DNA from: Cacajao melanocephalus
Lineage: Eukaryota > Chordata > Mammalia > Primates > Pitheciidae
DNA: 64,000 bases
Reading direction: 5' to 3'
Assembly: GCA_963573385.1 (NCBI GenBank)
Contig: CAUYLG010026744.1
Span: 1-64,000 of the forward strand
Shown piece after piece: positions 12,643 through 23,790 of this stretch. The stretch's first letter is position 1. Each line of letters starts with the position of its first letter. The notes beneath the pieces are model-generated. The model had not been told where the DNA came from. It did no database searches and was given only the letters and a program-made list of their open reading frames with translations. The position numbers were made by a program, and so were the translations under genes.

Positions 12643-13670
12643 ACCAAAAGCATTCGCAACAAAAGCCAAAATAGACAAATGGGATCTAATTAAACTAAAG
12701 AGTTTCTGCACAGCAAAAGAAACTATCATTAGACTGAACAGGCAACCTACAAATTGGGGTAAAATTTTTGCAGTCTACCCATCTGACAAAGGACTAATAT
12801 CCAGAATCTATAAAGAACTTCAACAAAGTTACATAAAAAACAACCCCATCAAAAAGTAGGCAAAGGATATGAACAGACACTTCTCAAAAGACGATATTTA
12901 TGAAGCCAATAAACATATGAAAAAAAACTCATCATCACTGGGCATTCGAGAAATGCAAATCAAAACCACAGTGAGATACCATCTCACGCCAGTTAGAATG
13001 GTGATCATTAAAAAATCGGGAGACAACAGATGATGGAGAGGATGTGGAGAAATAGGAACGCTTTTACACTGTTGCTGGGAATGTAAGTTAGTTCAATCAT
13101 TGTGGAAGATAGTGTGGCAATTCCTCCAGGATCTAGAACTAGAAATACCATTTGACCCAGAAATCCCATTACTGGGTTATATACCCAAAGGATTATAAAT
13201 CATTCTGTTGTGTAAAGACATGTGCACACATGTTTATTGTGGCATTTTTCACAATGGCAAAGACTTGGAACCTATCCAAATGCCTATCATGATAGACTGG
13301 ATAAAGAAAATGTGGCACATACATACCATAGATTAGTATGCAGCCATAAAAAAGGGTGAGTTCGTGTCCTTTGCAGGGACATGGATGAAGCTGGAAACCA
13401 TCATTCTCAGCAAACTAACACAAGAACAGAAAACTAAACACCGCATGTTCTGACTCATAAGTGGGAGTTCAACAATGAGAACACATGGACACAGGGAGAG
13501 GAACATCACACATTGGGGCCTGTCAGGGGGTGGAGGGCTAGGGGAGGAATAGCATTAGGAGAAATACCTAATGTAGATGAAGGGATGCAGCAAACCACCA
13601 TGGCATGTGTATAACCATGTAACAAACCTGCATGTTCTGCACATGTACCCCAGAATTTAAAGTATAATAC
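12643..13670 (+). mobile_element. L1 (L1PA-type) 3' end, 5'-truncated, no poly(A)
   Basis: Starts in ORF2 ('accaaaagcattcgcaac') and runs to the 3' UTR end ('gtaccccagaatttaaagta'). The 3' UTR shares 'agaaatacctaatgtagat' with the L1 at 1-1745, so the two are close in subfamily. It is flanked by near-identical T-rich direct repeats (12631-12642 and about 13671-13683). No A-tail precedes the right one, which is unusual for target-primed insertion. Confidence 0.93.
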
Positions 13671-13675
13671 ATTTT

Positions 13676-13787
13676 TTTGTTTTAATTCTTAATTTTTAAT
13701 TTAGAGATGGGGTCTTAATATATTGCCCAGGCTGGCCTCAAACTCCTTGGCTCAAGAGATCCGCCCACCTCAGCCTCCTAAATAGCT
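13676..13787 (-). mobile_element. Alu fragment
   Basis: Antisense Alu left-monomer sequence ('tagagatggggtctta', 'ttgcccaggctggcctcaaa', 'gatccgcccacctcagcctc'), cut short where the GATA array begins. Confidence 0.85.
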
Positions 13788-13890
13788 ATGGATAGATAGA
13801 TGATAGATAGATAGATAGATAGATGATAGATAGATAGATAGATAGATAGATGATAGATAGATAGATAGATAGATGACAGATAGATAGATG
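13788..13890 (+). repeat. (GATA)n microsatellite with higher-order interruptions
   Basis: About 100 bp of GATA units, broken by an extra GAT roughly every 23-27 bp (near 13801, 13824, 13851, 13874). This gives a short higher-order period. Likely length-polymorphic. Confidence 0.97.
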
Positions 13891-13989
13891 TGTAACACCG
13901 CCTATGACTAAAGAAGTCTTTAATTACTGCCACTGAAATATTAAATTGCTCAGGTCTTATCTCTACTTCATTTACTTAAAAAAAAATCA

Positions 13990-14640
13990 AACCTTTTATT
14001 TTAGAATAGTTTTAGATGCACTGAAAAGTTGCAAAGAGAGTAGAGAGAATTCCCATATACTTGTACCCATTTTCTCCTGTTGTTAATGTCTTATATTTAC
14101 AATGGTATATTTGTATAACAATGAGCAAATAATAATATATTTACATTAACTGAAGTCCATACTTTATTCAGCTTTCCTTTAGTTTTTACCTAATGTCTTT
14201 TTCTGTTCCAGGAAGGATCCCATCTGGGATACTACATTACATTTAGTTGTCATGTCTCTTTAGGATCCCCTTGGTTGTGACAGTTTTCCAGACTTTTCTC
14301 ATTTCGGCTGACTTTGACAGTTTTGTGGTGTGATGGTCAGGTATTTTGTAGAATGTCCTTCCATTGGGATTCGCCCATTTTTCTTATGATTAGACTGCAG
14401 TAATGGATATGAGGGAGAAAGACCACAGAGGTGAAATGCCCTACTCATCACGTCATCTCAAGGGTACACACCGTCAGCCAGACTTTCCACTGTTACTGTT
14501 AACCTTCAGCACCTGGCTAGGGTAGTGTTTATCAGGTGTCTCTGCTGTAAAGTTACCCTTATCCCCTCTACTTTCTGTAGTCTTTGAAAGAAAATCACTT
14601 TACACAACCCACTCTTAAGACATGGGAATATTTGGCTCAT
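13990..14640 (-). mobile_element. L1M (L1ME-type) 3' UTR
   Basis: The antisense L1ME tail is readable: 'tagatgcactgaaaagttgc', 'agagaattcccatatac', 'tttaggatccccttggttgt', 'atgattagactgcagtaatg', 'acctggctagggtagtgttt'. Diverged, with no coding capacity. Confidence 0.75.
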
Positions 14641-15160
14641 TTTTAAGTCATCATCCAACGAATTTTAGAGTCAGATCTCGTTGATGTTGGGCACAGCTTT
14701 GAGACTATTAGGTAAGTTTGGTGGCAAACTGTCCTGGAAGTTCTTACTAACCTGGAATAAAATTTCTGGGGTGGGGGAAAGAAAAGGGCTATGACTTGTC
14801 CTTCTTCTTTAATATGCTTTTCTCCCTTCCTTTGCTGGGAGTTATAAGGTATACTTACATTTAAGAAGTGCAAAACAGCATGGTTCCCTCCCCATCCCCC
14901 ACAGTCCAGCAAAAACAATCTAATGCTTTAAAGCAGGAAGAAAATATCTTCTTTTTCATCACTTTAGCAAAGGATTAGGGAGATCTGGATCAATAGCGTT
15001 TTTCCAAGTTCTAGTTATGTGAATACCAACATTTACGTTAAACAGCTTTTGTGCTTCAGCATCTTTGAAACTTTCTTTGGTCCCCAACCTTTTAGAAACA
15101 ACAAATCCCTGAAGCGTGCATGTTCATGCCGAAACAAAATATTCCCAGCCTTTCATTCTA
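14641..15160. other. No recognised feature
   Basis: Unassigned. The minus-strand frame at 14643-14918 has no domain. Confidence 0.45.
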
Positions 15161-15164
15161 TTTT

Positions 15165-15310
15165 TTTTAATTACAGAAGTAATTTATTTTTTTTTTTAAG
15201 TGAAAAAATTTAAAACAATCCAGAAGTATATGAAGTGTAAAAGGAGAAGTCCTCCTTGGCTCTGCATATGGTAGAATTATCTCTATTATTAAATGCTGAT
15301 TTGTTGGCTT
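15165..15310 (-). mobile_element. Possible L1M 3'-end fragment
   Basis: 'acaatccagaagtatatgaa' followed by 'ggagaagtcctccttgg' resembles the antisense tail of L1M4/L1ME elements. Probably the same remnant as 16090-16440. Confidence 0.4.
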
Positions 15311-16089
15311 TCTATCAAAGATGATAGTGTTATTTTATTAAACATACTCCACTATTGAAATGTGGCTTGGACTGTTAGTTTGTTGCTAATTTAATCAAAT
15401 ATCTAGCAAGGGATGTGCTAGATGCTGGAGACATGTAGGGGTATAAATGATGCAAAAGCAAACGATCTGTCCTCAGAGGAACCCATGATACAGATACAGA
15501 GGACCAGACTTACATAAACAACAAAGAAGTTAACAAATGTCTCCCATCCAACCACATTTGTCACATGCAGAACTTTACAACCAATTTTTGCTTTGCTAAT
15601 ACGATCACGCCCTACTCTGAGCATAGTTTTAGTTTATTTAGTTTGTTAAATTTGGAACCAAAAGCTCTTGAGCTAATTTTCAAAATGAGCGTGAACTGGT
15701 TTGCTTAACTATGGAACACAATTGCGCTATTTTTCTGAGACTGCACGTGGTAATTCTGTTTTTTTAAGATGATAAAAAAAGATTTTATCCTCTGCTCATG
15801 CCAAGAAGGGAAGACTCAGAATCTATCATCCTAATCTTTTCAAGCATATCAAGGACACCTTTGATGATGAAGGAATTTTTATGGAATAAGTTTAGTGTGA
15901 AACAAATCTAATATTTCCCTACGTGTAATGAGGTGAGAAAATGTACCTCTGCCAACACCCATTCACTAAACAGGAACTAATTTTAATGTAAATTATTTAT
16001 AATTAAATCAGCTTTGAAGTATTCTATCAAGAAATTGTAAAAGACAAAAAAAAAAAAAAAAACCCACAACTTATTTTCATTCATTTAAA
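15311..16089. other. Unassigned; poly-A run at 16049-16064
   Basis: No family is recognised. The A-run has no attached SINE that I can see. Confidence 0.4.
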
Positions 16090-16440
16090 TATTCTCTGAT
16101 AAAAATTAAATGTCTCATAGGAGTAATCTTTTGTATATTTGGAATTTTACATTATTTCTTCATTATATTTTTCATAAATATTTTTCCATATGCACCCATC
16201 GCACTATTTTCATGGTTGTCTAATATTCCACAGCACTGATATTTTATTATTCAATTATCCTCTATTGTTAGAAATTTAGATTTTTCCAGTTTTAGATAGT
16301 ATAATGCTTCTCTAGGCATCTCTCTTTACTTGGAGATTTCCAGTAATATCATTTTCTCCTCTCGAATTATTTCCTGAAGATACATTTCCAAAAACAGAAT
16401 TGTCATGCTGCCCTGCATTTGATATGCATTGTCAAATCGT
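16090..16440 (-). mobile_element. Possible L1M 3'-end fragment
   Basis: 'atggttgtctaatattccac', 'atttagatttttccagtttt' and 'atttcctgaagatacattt' follow the order of old antisense L1M tails. Heavily diverged. Confidence 0.45.
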
Positions 16441-16787
16441 TCAAAAGAAATGCTGCCCATTGACAAAAGCTGGAATGATAATGGATGAAGCTCTTTCTCG
16501 GAAGCCCCACTGCCAATACTATAATGATGTAATTCCCTTAGTGCTAAGCAACAAAACTCAGATTTATTTCTGATTTTATAGGTAAAGCTTGGAGTAATTT
16601 GGAAATTTCCCTTTACTAACATTAGGCATGTGACGTCAATCCATAGATCATGTCCCTAACACCAGGCCTGTACCCACAGAGAGCAGAAACACACTGCCGG
16701 CTGCCTAAGAACTCTACTTAGGCCAGCCTCATTACCTTCCTTCCTCCCTCCTCTGTCTCACCCTTCGTTCTTTCTTCTTTTATTTTT

Positions 16788-17077
16788 ATTTTTTGAGACG
16801 GAGTTTTGCTCTTTTCGCCCAGGCTGGAGTACAATGGTACGATCTTGGCTCATTGCAGCCTCCATCTCCTGAGTTCAAGCGATTCTCCTGCCTCAGCCTC
16901 CGGAGTAGCTAGGATTGCAGGTGCGTGCCACCAGGCCTGGCTAATTTTTGTATTTTTAGAAGAGACAGGGTTTTGCCATGTTGGCCAGGCTGGTCGCAAT
17001 CTCCTGACCTCAGGTGATCTGCCCGCCTCAGCCTCCCAGAGTGCTGGGATTATAGGCGTGAGCCACCGTGCCTGGCC
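16788..17077 (-). mobile_element. AluS-type SINE
   Basis: Near full-length antisense Alu, from T-rich 'attttttgagacggag' to 'gtgcctggcc'. Moderate divergence. The frame at 16806-17099 is Alu sequence, not a gene. Confidence 0.95.
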
Positions 17078-18885
17078 CCCTTTCTTTCTTTCTAAATGAG
17101 ATTCTGAACAGCTAAAACTGGAACAGGGCCAAACACGGGTGACGATAGAATGGTGAGTACCAACGTCCTACTGACTCAAAGGGCCTTTGCTTCCCTGAGA
17201 GTAGCCTGTCATGTTTTGGTTTTCTACAGGGAAGAGGAGAGAATGGTGTCATCTTGCATCCCTGGAAACTTTGCCTGGTGGAAGAGTGAAGATCCTCTGC
17301 TGAGGGAGATTTTCCCTAGAAGTGGCCTTTCTCTCAGTGAACCGTTGTGTGATCACTGCTGTTGATCATAAAGAGAATCAAACTGATACAAACAAAAAAA
17401 CAGCCCCAGAATATATTGTGAGAAAAACAAATTGCCGAATACAGTATAAACAATATCAGCTTAGCTTGCCTGGGACATTCCATTGTTATTAGGGTACAAA
17501 GAGACTCCCTTTTCAGATGTTGCTTTCTAAAGACAGGTCTAAAGTAATCTGCTAGGGCCCACAGTCTGAACTTTGACAATTACACAAAATAAAGGACAAA
17601 GACGGGGTTATCAATAATAATAATTTATCAATGGGAATGTGTTCTCTGCCTTTCAATGTGTCTCAAACCCTTCAAATGGCACTATTGTCTCCTTAGATGG
17701 AGCTGGCCAGGCAACCTTCCCGGGAATCTTTGTTGCCTTCCTTGAAAAACATTTAAAACAAACAAGCCCCTTTCTCTTCCCAGAGACAGTACAAGCAATA
17801 TTAATGGTTATCTACCTGTGATAAGCACAACGGTCTCATTTTACCTGACTTGAAAGGGTCATCTGTACTGTCAAGCCCAATTAACTTGTCTTAACTCTCA
17901 CACAAGAAAGGATGGTTACTGAAAGGCCACATCTTGCCTTATATCTTGGCTGCTCTTGTACAATGACCTGATCAAAGGCCATCAAAGCATCAGTCCAATA
18001 AAGGCAGATCCTGCTTTTTAAGGACACGGACATAGCACCACACATGGGAGCTTGTAGATCCGTACTGAAAGGCTCTGAAGCCAAGACGGGATTTTAAATG
18101 TATAGGGCTTCCCAGAGGTTGAGGGAGGCACTAGGCTACTTCCCAATTTTATAATGAGATTATAAAAATTGTGATATATTTTAAATGTCTATTGTTAATA
18201 AATTAATGCTTTAAATACATAAGTAATGCGATATAATTGGGCTAGTCATAAAATAATTATATGACTTATATATGACTTATAAAAAGTATGTAATTTAAAG
18301 TGCTCTATAAGCAGGATGCCTGTTACGGGACAGAAGCTTATAACTGAATAGTAAATATCTTCTGTCAGTCATGCATATGTATCTTTGAGACTCCCTTCGG
18401 GGAAAGTCACCAAAAGCCCACATTTGAAGTCCTGGGTGAATGGGAAGCCTGAGTAAATTTCCAGTCAATGACTGAACTGGCACTCTGAGATAAGCTCTAT
18501 TTGCACGTTTCAAGCAGGTCACAAAACTCATTGTTTGTTCCACAGATCCTATGTCAGTGCTACAAATCCACTGGATGCTCAAAAGTCTGTTGGTATACTT
18601 GGTTCTGTTCCATAGAGTTCTAGTGCTAGGAAAAAAAAAAAACCTTATTTACTTGTTTTCCCGTTTCTAGGAAAACTTGACTCTACATCGCCCTAGGTGC
18701 CTATCTACTTGAGTGCCAGTGTGATTCTTGCTTCCTTTAAGAGTTCATTTTGAGGTTCATAAATTCAAATTTTTAAAACAAAATTAAATGAGACTGGGAT
18801 TATTTAATCTGGGAAAAAAGGGATTAGACAGGGTTGCAAGATGTTCCCTATTGATGTGGTTCTTCTGTTTTTAAAAGAACAACAA
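17078..18885. other. Repeat-poor, unassigned
   Basis: About 1.8 kb with no confident repeat. Short frames (17334-17579, 17881-18084, 18295-18582) have no domain. A10-12 run at about 18631-18642. Confidence 0.45.
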
Positions 18886-18955
18886 CAACCCACATACTCA
18901 CACGCACATACACCCACTTGCTCACATGCATTCACACACATGCATCCAGATTAGA
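18886..18955 (+). repeat. CA-rich degenerate simple repeat
   Basis: Diverged CACA/CATA-type units such as 'cacacgcacatacaccca'. Confidence 0.6.
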
Positions 18956-19265
18956 CACTACAGGGCATTACTGTTAACACAAATTTTGTCAAAATATGTA
19001 CCGAGTTCTGGCAAACCTAGCAAAGATGAACAGTGATAAACATCTTCAAGTATTTATACATCCTCTGGATAAAGTTTAAAACCAGATTTTTCTACACTTC
19101 TACTATGACTATAAAGAAATAAATAGATTTAAACTAGGTTAGACCAGGAATTGATTCCAGACAGGAGAACTGTTAAACTTCAGAATGTATTGCCAAGAAA
19201 ATGTATGGAACTGTATCCTCTGATGGGATGAAAATCTTAAAATCAAAACAAGACAGTTTCCTCTC
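18956..19265. other. No recognised feature
   Basis: Unassigned sequence up to the left target-site duplication of the next Alu. Confidence 0.4.
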
Positions 19266-19275
19266 ATGTAAGTGA

Positions 19276-19580
19276 TTTTTTTTTTTTTTTGAGACAGAGC
19301 CTCAGTCTGTTGCCCAGGCTGGAGTGCAGTGGCACAATCTTGGCTCACTGCAACCTCCGCCCAGTTTCAAGCAATTCTCCTGCCTCGGTCTCTTGCCTCA
19401 GGTCCCAGCAGCTGGGACCACAGGCGCCCACCACCACGCCCAGCTAATTTTTGTATTTTTGGTAGAGACGGGGTTTCACCATGTTGTCCAGGCTGGTCTC
19501 AAATTCCTGAACTCAAGTGATCCACCCACCTTGTCATCCCAAAGTGTTGAGATTATAGGCCTGAGCCAACACACCCAGAC
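19276..19580 (-). mobile_element. AluS-type SINE with clear target-site duplication
   Basis: Antisense Alu with a perfect 13-bp duplication 'atgtaagtgattt' at 19266-19278 and 19583-19595. A small internal duplication ('cctcggtctcttgcctcagg') lies at about 19383-19402. Confidence 0.97.
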
Positions 19581-19763
19581 TGATGTAAGTGATTTGATTC
19601 TTTCTCTGATACAGAAGAGGAATAAATGAGGAACACATCACTAAGTTCTCTTAGAATTTTAAAGTATATTTATATTCTATAATTTTATAATTAAATGTAA
19701 CTTTCCTGAAATATTTCTAATAAATTTGAATTTGAATTCAAGTCATGACTCAGCCTATACAGT

Positions 19764-20050
19764 TGAGCCTATACTCCTTCAGAAATGGGGCTACTACTCC
19801 TTTCTGAAGGAGTATAGGCTCATATCCTATACTCTGAAGGAGTATAGGTATATATCCTGAAGGAGTATAGGTATATATCCTCTGAAGGATAATTCGAATG
19901 TATAGAAGAAAGTATTTAAAGAAATTAAAGTATTTAAAGAAAAGAGATACATTCAAATGTATCCTTCATAGGCTCATATCCTATACTCTGAAGGAGTATA
20001 GGTATATATCCTCTGAAGGGTACATTTGAATGTATCTCTTTTCTTTAAAT
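19764..20050. repeat. Nested inverted and direct repeat cluster (potential cruciforms)
   Basis: Three elements interlock. (1) A perfect 22-bp inverted pair, 19764-19785 and 19801-19822, with a 15-nt loop. (2) A perfect 45-bp direct repeat, 19814-19858 and 19968-20012. Its core unit 'gaaggagtatagg' plus 'tatatatcct' is tandem at 19836-19858 and 19859-19881. (3) A perfect 30-bp inverted pair, 19932-19961 and 20021-20050, with a 59-nt loop that contains the second direct-repeat copy and its own 9-bp hairpin (cctatactc/gagtatagg). I recognise no transposon family here. See findings. Confidence 0.9.
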
Positions 20051-20540
20051 CAGGTCAGAGTCTGAGTTCTGGTGTCCTGAAGGCATTTTGGAAATGAAAG
20101 TTCAATACTTAGAGGGAAAGCCAACAAGAGGATTATTGGGAACCCACTTTAGCTGCGGTAAGGAGTTGGCAAACGGACATGGTGGAGCTCATCGGAGCTT
20201 CATGCAGAAGCTCGCAGTAGACCTTGGAGTGTAGGCCTATGGTCCTTCTGAGAGGAAGCCCTTAAATGCACGTAATAAAGCTAAAGAACATAAGCTGGGC
20301 AGTAGATAAGCATAGCACACAACACCTTGATGTTCTTTGCCTTCTTTCCTTGCCTCTCTCCAAATTAGTAGGCAGAAGGGCTATTCCAGAGAAATGCCAG
20401 CACCAAGTGTCTGTGTCTGGTAGGCTTGGCCATTTTAAATAGATATTTCTGGATAAAACAGAGCCTTATGACTTAACTAATCAATGGATCTGTTGAGCAA
20501 ATGGTTTTGGGAATGTCTCTGGGCATCACTGTCTACTCTG
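20051..20540. other. No recognised feature
   Basis: Unassigned sequence between the hairpin cluster and the LTR. Confidence 0.4.
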
Positions 20541-21030
20541 TAGGCAAAATTATAGGTCCCCCAAAATGTCCACGTCCTCTTCCCTAAAACTTGTGGATCT
20601 GTTACCTTACATGGCAAAAGAGAATTAAGGTTGCAAATCTGCTGACCTTAAAATAGGGAGATTATCCTGGATCATTCAGGTGGGCCCAATGTAACAATAA
20701 GGGCCCTTAAAAATGGAAGAGGGAGGCAGTAAAGTAGGTAAGAGGAATGTGATTTGAGAGTGACTCGCTTTCTGTTGCTGGCTTTGGAGAGAGGACAAAA
20801 GACCTGGAGTTAAGAACTGAGGGAAGTCTCTGGCAGCTGGAAAAGGCATGGAAACGAATTCTTCCCTTGAGCCTTCAGAGAGGAATGCAGCCCTGCCAAC
20901 CCCTGGATTGTAGCCCAGTAAGACCCACATTGGACTTCTATTCTATAGAACTGTAAAACAATAACTTTGCACTGTTTCAACCACAAATTTTGCAGGAACT
21001 TGTTACTGCAGCCGTTAAGAAACTAATACA
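20541..21030 (+). mobile_element. MLT1-like LTR (ERVL-MaLR)
   Basis: About 490 bp ending 'aaactaataca'. Shared blocks with the LTR at 51505-51985 include 'atggcaaaag', 'gtgggccca', 'gcagccctgcc' against 'accagccctgctgaca', and 'cttgttactgcagc' against 'ctttgttacagcag'. The two are therefore one family. The exact subfamily and 5' edge are uncertain. Confidence 0.7.
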
Positions 21031-21321
21031 TTTACTGAACAATGACGTTCCTCTTATCGCACTAAGTGGACCATTTAGAGAAAGAAAATCGCAACCGTGA
21101 TTATATTTGCCCATGGCAGTGAAGATGATTGGTGATAATACATTCTTCCACCTCAGAACAGAGACACTGATCAACCTCACAGCCAAATCTACTTGCCTCT
21201 TCCACTTCTCCAACATAAGCCCTCCTCACTGTCCCCTAAATTGGTGAGAACACATGGTAGAAAGCTTTCACATGCATGACACATTTTGTTGGGAGTACTC
21301 AGGGTTAGGCTTATATCCATT

Positions 21322-21412
21322 TCTCTCCCTCCCTCCCTTCCTCCCTTCCGCCTTTCCTCCCTTCCTTCCTTTTCTCTCTCTCTCTTCCTTTTTTATTTTA
21401 TTTTATTTTTCT
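21322..21412 (+). repeat. Pyrimidine-rich (CCTT/TTTTA)n low-complexity tract
   Basis: C/T-only from about 21322 to 21392, then TTTTA units that merge into the T-tail of the following antisense Alu. Confidence 0.9.
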
Positions 21413-21698
<286 letters not shown>

Positions 21699-22032
21699 TT
21701 ACAGCTCTAGTTCTTAATCATGAAACTTTATCACCTCTCAAAGGGGGCACCTTTATTTCTTCCACTGTGAAAGGAGATAAGCTTACTATGCGAAGATCTT
21801 GTAAAACATGCCTTCATGTTGGCCTGTTCTTCACACCAGGAATGTTCTTAATTTCTTCTCCACATACCTGAGACCTACTTAACACTCAGAGCCCAACTCA
21901 TTCTGTTTTCTTCCCAAGACCTTTTTCCTTATTTCTATAAGCAGGTCTGTAGAAATTGACTGTTTAAACAAGAGGACTTCAAAAAGTTGATGGAAACATG
22001 AAATTAAAAGATAAAAATTAAAAATGCAAATT

Positions 22033-23109
22033 TTATTTCTCAACATAAGCACCAGCAAGGTAATGACACTTTTGTTAATGATGATATGAGCCATTTAGTC
22101 TATCCCTAAATAACTGAGGGTCCTGGGAATTTAACCATGTCAATGCAGAAATCTTGAATAAAAATGGGTGCTTTTTAAAGACTTTTTTTAAGATTCGGAA
22201 AAAAAATAAGTCAAAAGGAGCCAAATCAGGACTGTAAGGTGGATGCCAATGATTTCTCATCAAAATGCTCACAAAATTGCCTTTGTTTAATGAGAGAAAC
22301 AAGCAGGAACAATTGCCATGGTAGAGAAGGACTCTCTGGTAAAACTTTCCCAGGCATGTTTTTGCTAAACCTTTGGCTAACTTTCTCAAAACACTCTCAC
22401 AATAAGCAGATGTTATCATTCTTTGGCCTCCAAAAGTCAACAAGCAAAATGCCTTGAGTATCCAAAATAAAACTGTCACCATGACCTTTGCTCTTGACCA
22501 GTCCACTTTTGCTTTGACTGACCACTGCCACCCCTTGGTAGCCATTGCTTTGATTGTGCTTTGTCTTCTGGACCATACTGGTAAAGCTGTGTTTCATCTC
22601 CTGTTGTAATTCTTTGGCGATATGCCTCAGGATTTTGATCCTACTTGTTTAAAATTTCTATTGAAAGCTCTGCTCTTGTCTGCAGCTGATCTGAACACAA
22701 CAGTTATGTCACCCATGAAGTGGAAAGTTTAACACAACTAGAATTTTTCAGTCAGAATGGCGTAAGCAGAACCAATTGAGACATCTATGATGTTGGCTAC
22801 TGTTTCCAGTGTTAATTGTCAGTCCCCTTCATTTAAGGTACAAACAAGATTAATTTTTTCCTCCTAAATTTATGTGGAATGGTCTGCTGCTGTGGGCTTC
22901 ATCTTCAACATCATGTTGTCCTTTCTTAAAATGAGTTATCTATTTGTAAACTGTTGATTTATATGGAGTATTGTACTCATAAACTTTTTGTAAAGCATCG
23001 GTGATTTCATAACTCTTCTACCCAAGCTTTACCATAAATTTGATGTTTGCCCTTTTTTCAATTTTAGTAGAGTTGATGTTACTCTGATAGGGGCTCTTTT
23101 CAAACTCAT
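22033..23109 (-). pseudogene. Mariner transposase pseudogene
   Basis: The transposase would bind the element's inverted repeats and cut and paste it. From an ATG complement at 23107-23109 to a TAA complement at 22033-22035, the span is about 359 codons, close to the 340-350 usual for mariner. Three frames and many stops break it. The first catalytic Asp is kept in a G-D-E-T motif (about 22590). The second is lost: the His-Asp-Asn motif reads H-G-N (about 22310-22320), with GAC changed to GGC. The third is kept in L-A-P-F-D, after H-P-P-Y-S-P-D, with exactly 34 residues between positions two and three. This is the DD34D spacing of mariners. The longest remaining frame is 22075-22545. It cannot make active enzyme. 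Confidence 0.9.
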
Positions 23110-23235
23110 GTCTTATTCTTCTTAGTGCCTCAAACAAGATCCTGTTCAGACACGTTATAACATGTCAGTTCAAGTTTATTTTGGTGCAAATTTTGAACAT
23201 ATACATAGTTTTGTCATAAAACACGTTTTCATGGA

Positions 23236-23471
<236 letters not shown>

Positions 23472-23519
23472 TCCGTGAACTCTTTGATGACCTCTTGCAT
23501 ATCCTTTATATATAGGATA

Positions 23520-23790
23520 TAGTTATAGCCTTTCCAACACTCAGCACAGGCCTCTGCACATAGTAGGCAGCTGCTGGGCAGTGGAAATTCCTCAGACCTT
23601 GTCTCAGAGGAGTGAGACCTGAATCTCTGCTTTCCCACTTACTAGCACTGTGGCCCAAGATTCGGTGACCTTATCAGAAAAGAAAAAGAAAAGAAAAGAA
23701 AAATAAGTAATACACATCTCACAGATTTGTTATCAAGATAAAATAAGCTGTTGTTTATAAAAGTACTTTGTAAATTAACGTACCATTCAA
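23520..23790 (+). mobile_element. MIR SINE fragments
   Basis: 'acctgaatctctgctttccc' and 'acttactagcactgtggccc' match the MIR core, with the 3' part at about 23700-23780 ('cacagatttgttatcaagat'). A separate piece, 'ctctgcacatagtaggcagc' at about 23552-23571, looks like a MIR 3' end. An AAAAG simple tract (23680-23703) interrupts it. Confidence 0.65.

Noticed and set aside
16806..17099. 97-codon frame and similar Alu-based frames elsewhere (10621-10952, 19324-19629, 27108-27548, 58062-58518)
   Set aside because: Translations of Alu sequence; exonisation cannot be judged without transcript data.
19764..20050. CRISPR-like spaced repeats
   Set aside because: Repeat spacing is irregular, arms are inverted as well as direct, and the window is primate DNA.
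22075..22545. 156-codon frame with a P-P-Y-S-P-D-L-A-P motif, possible domesticated transposase
   Set aside because: The rest of the transposase is frameshifted and has stops, and the second catalytic Asp is lost. It is a pseudogene inside a mariner.
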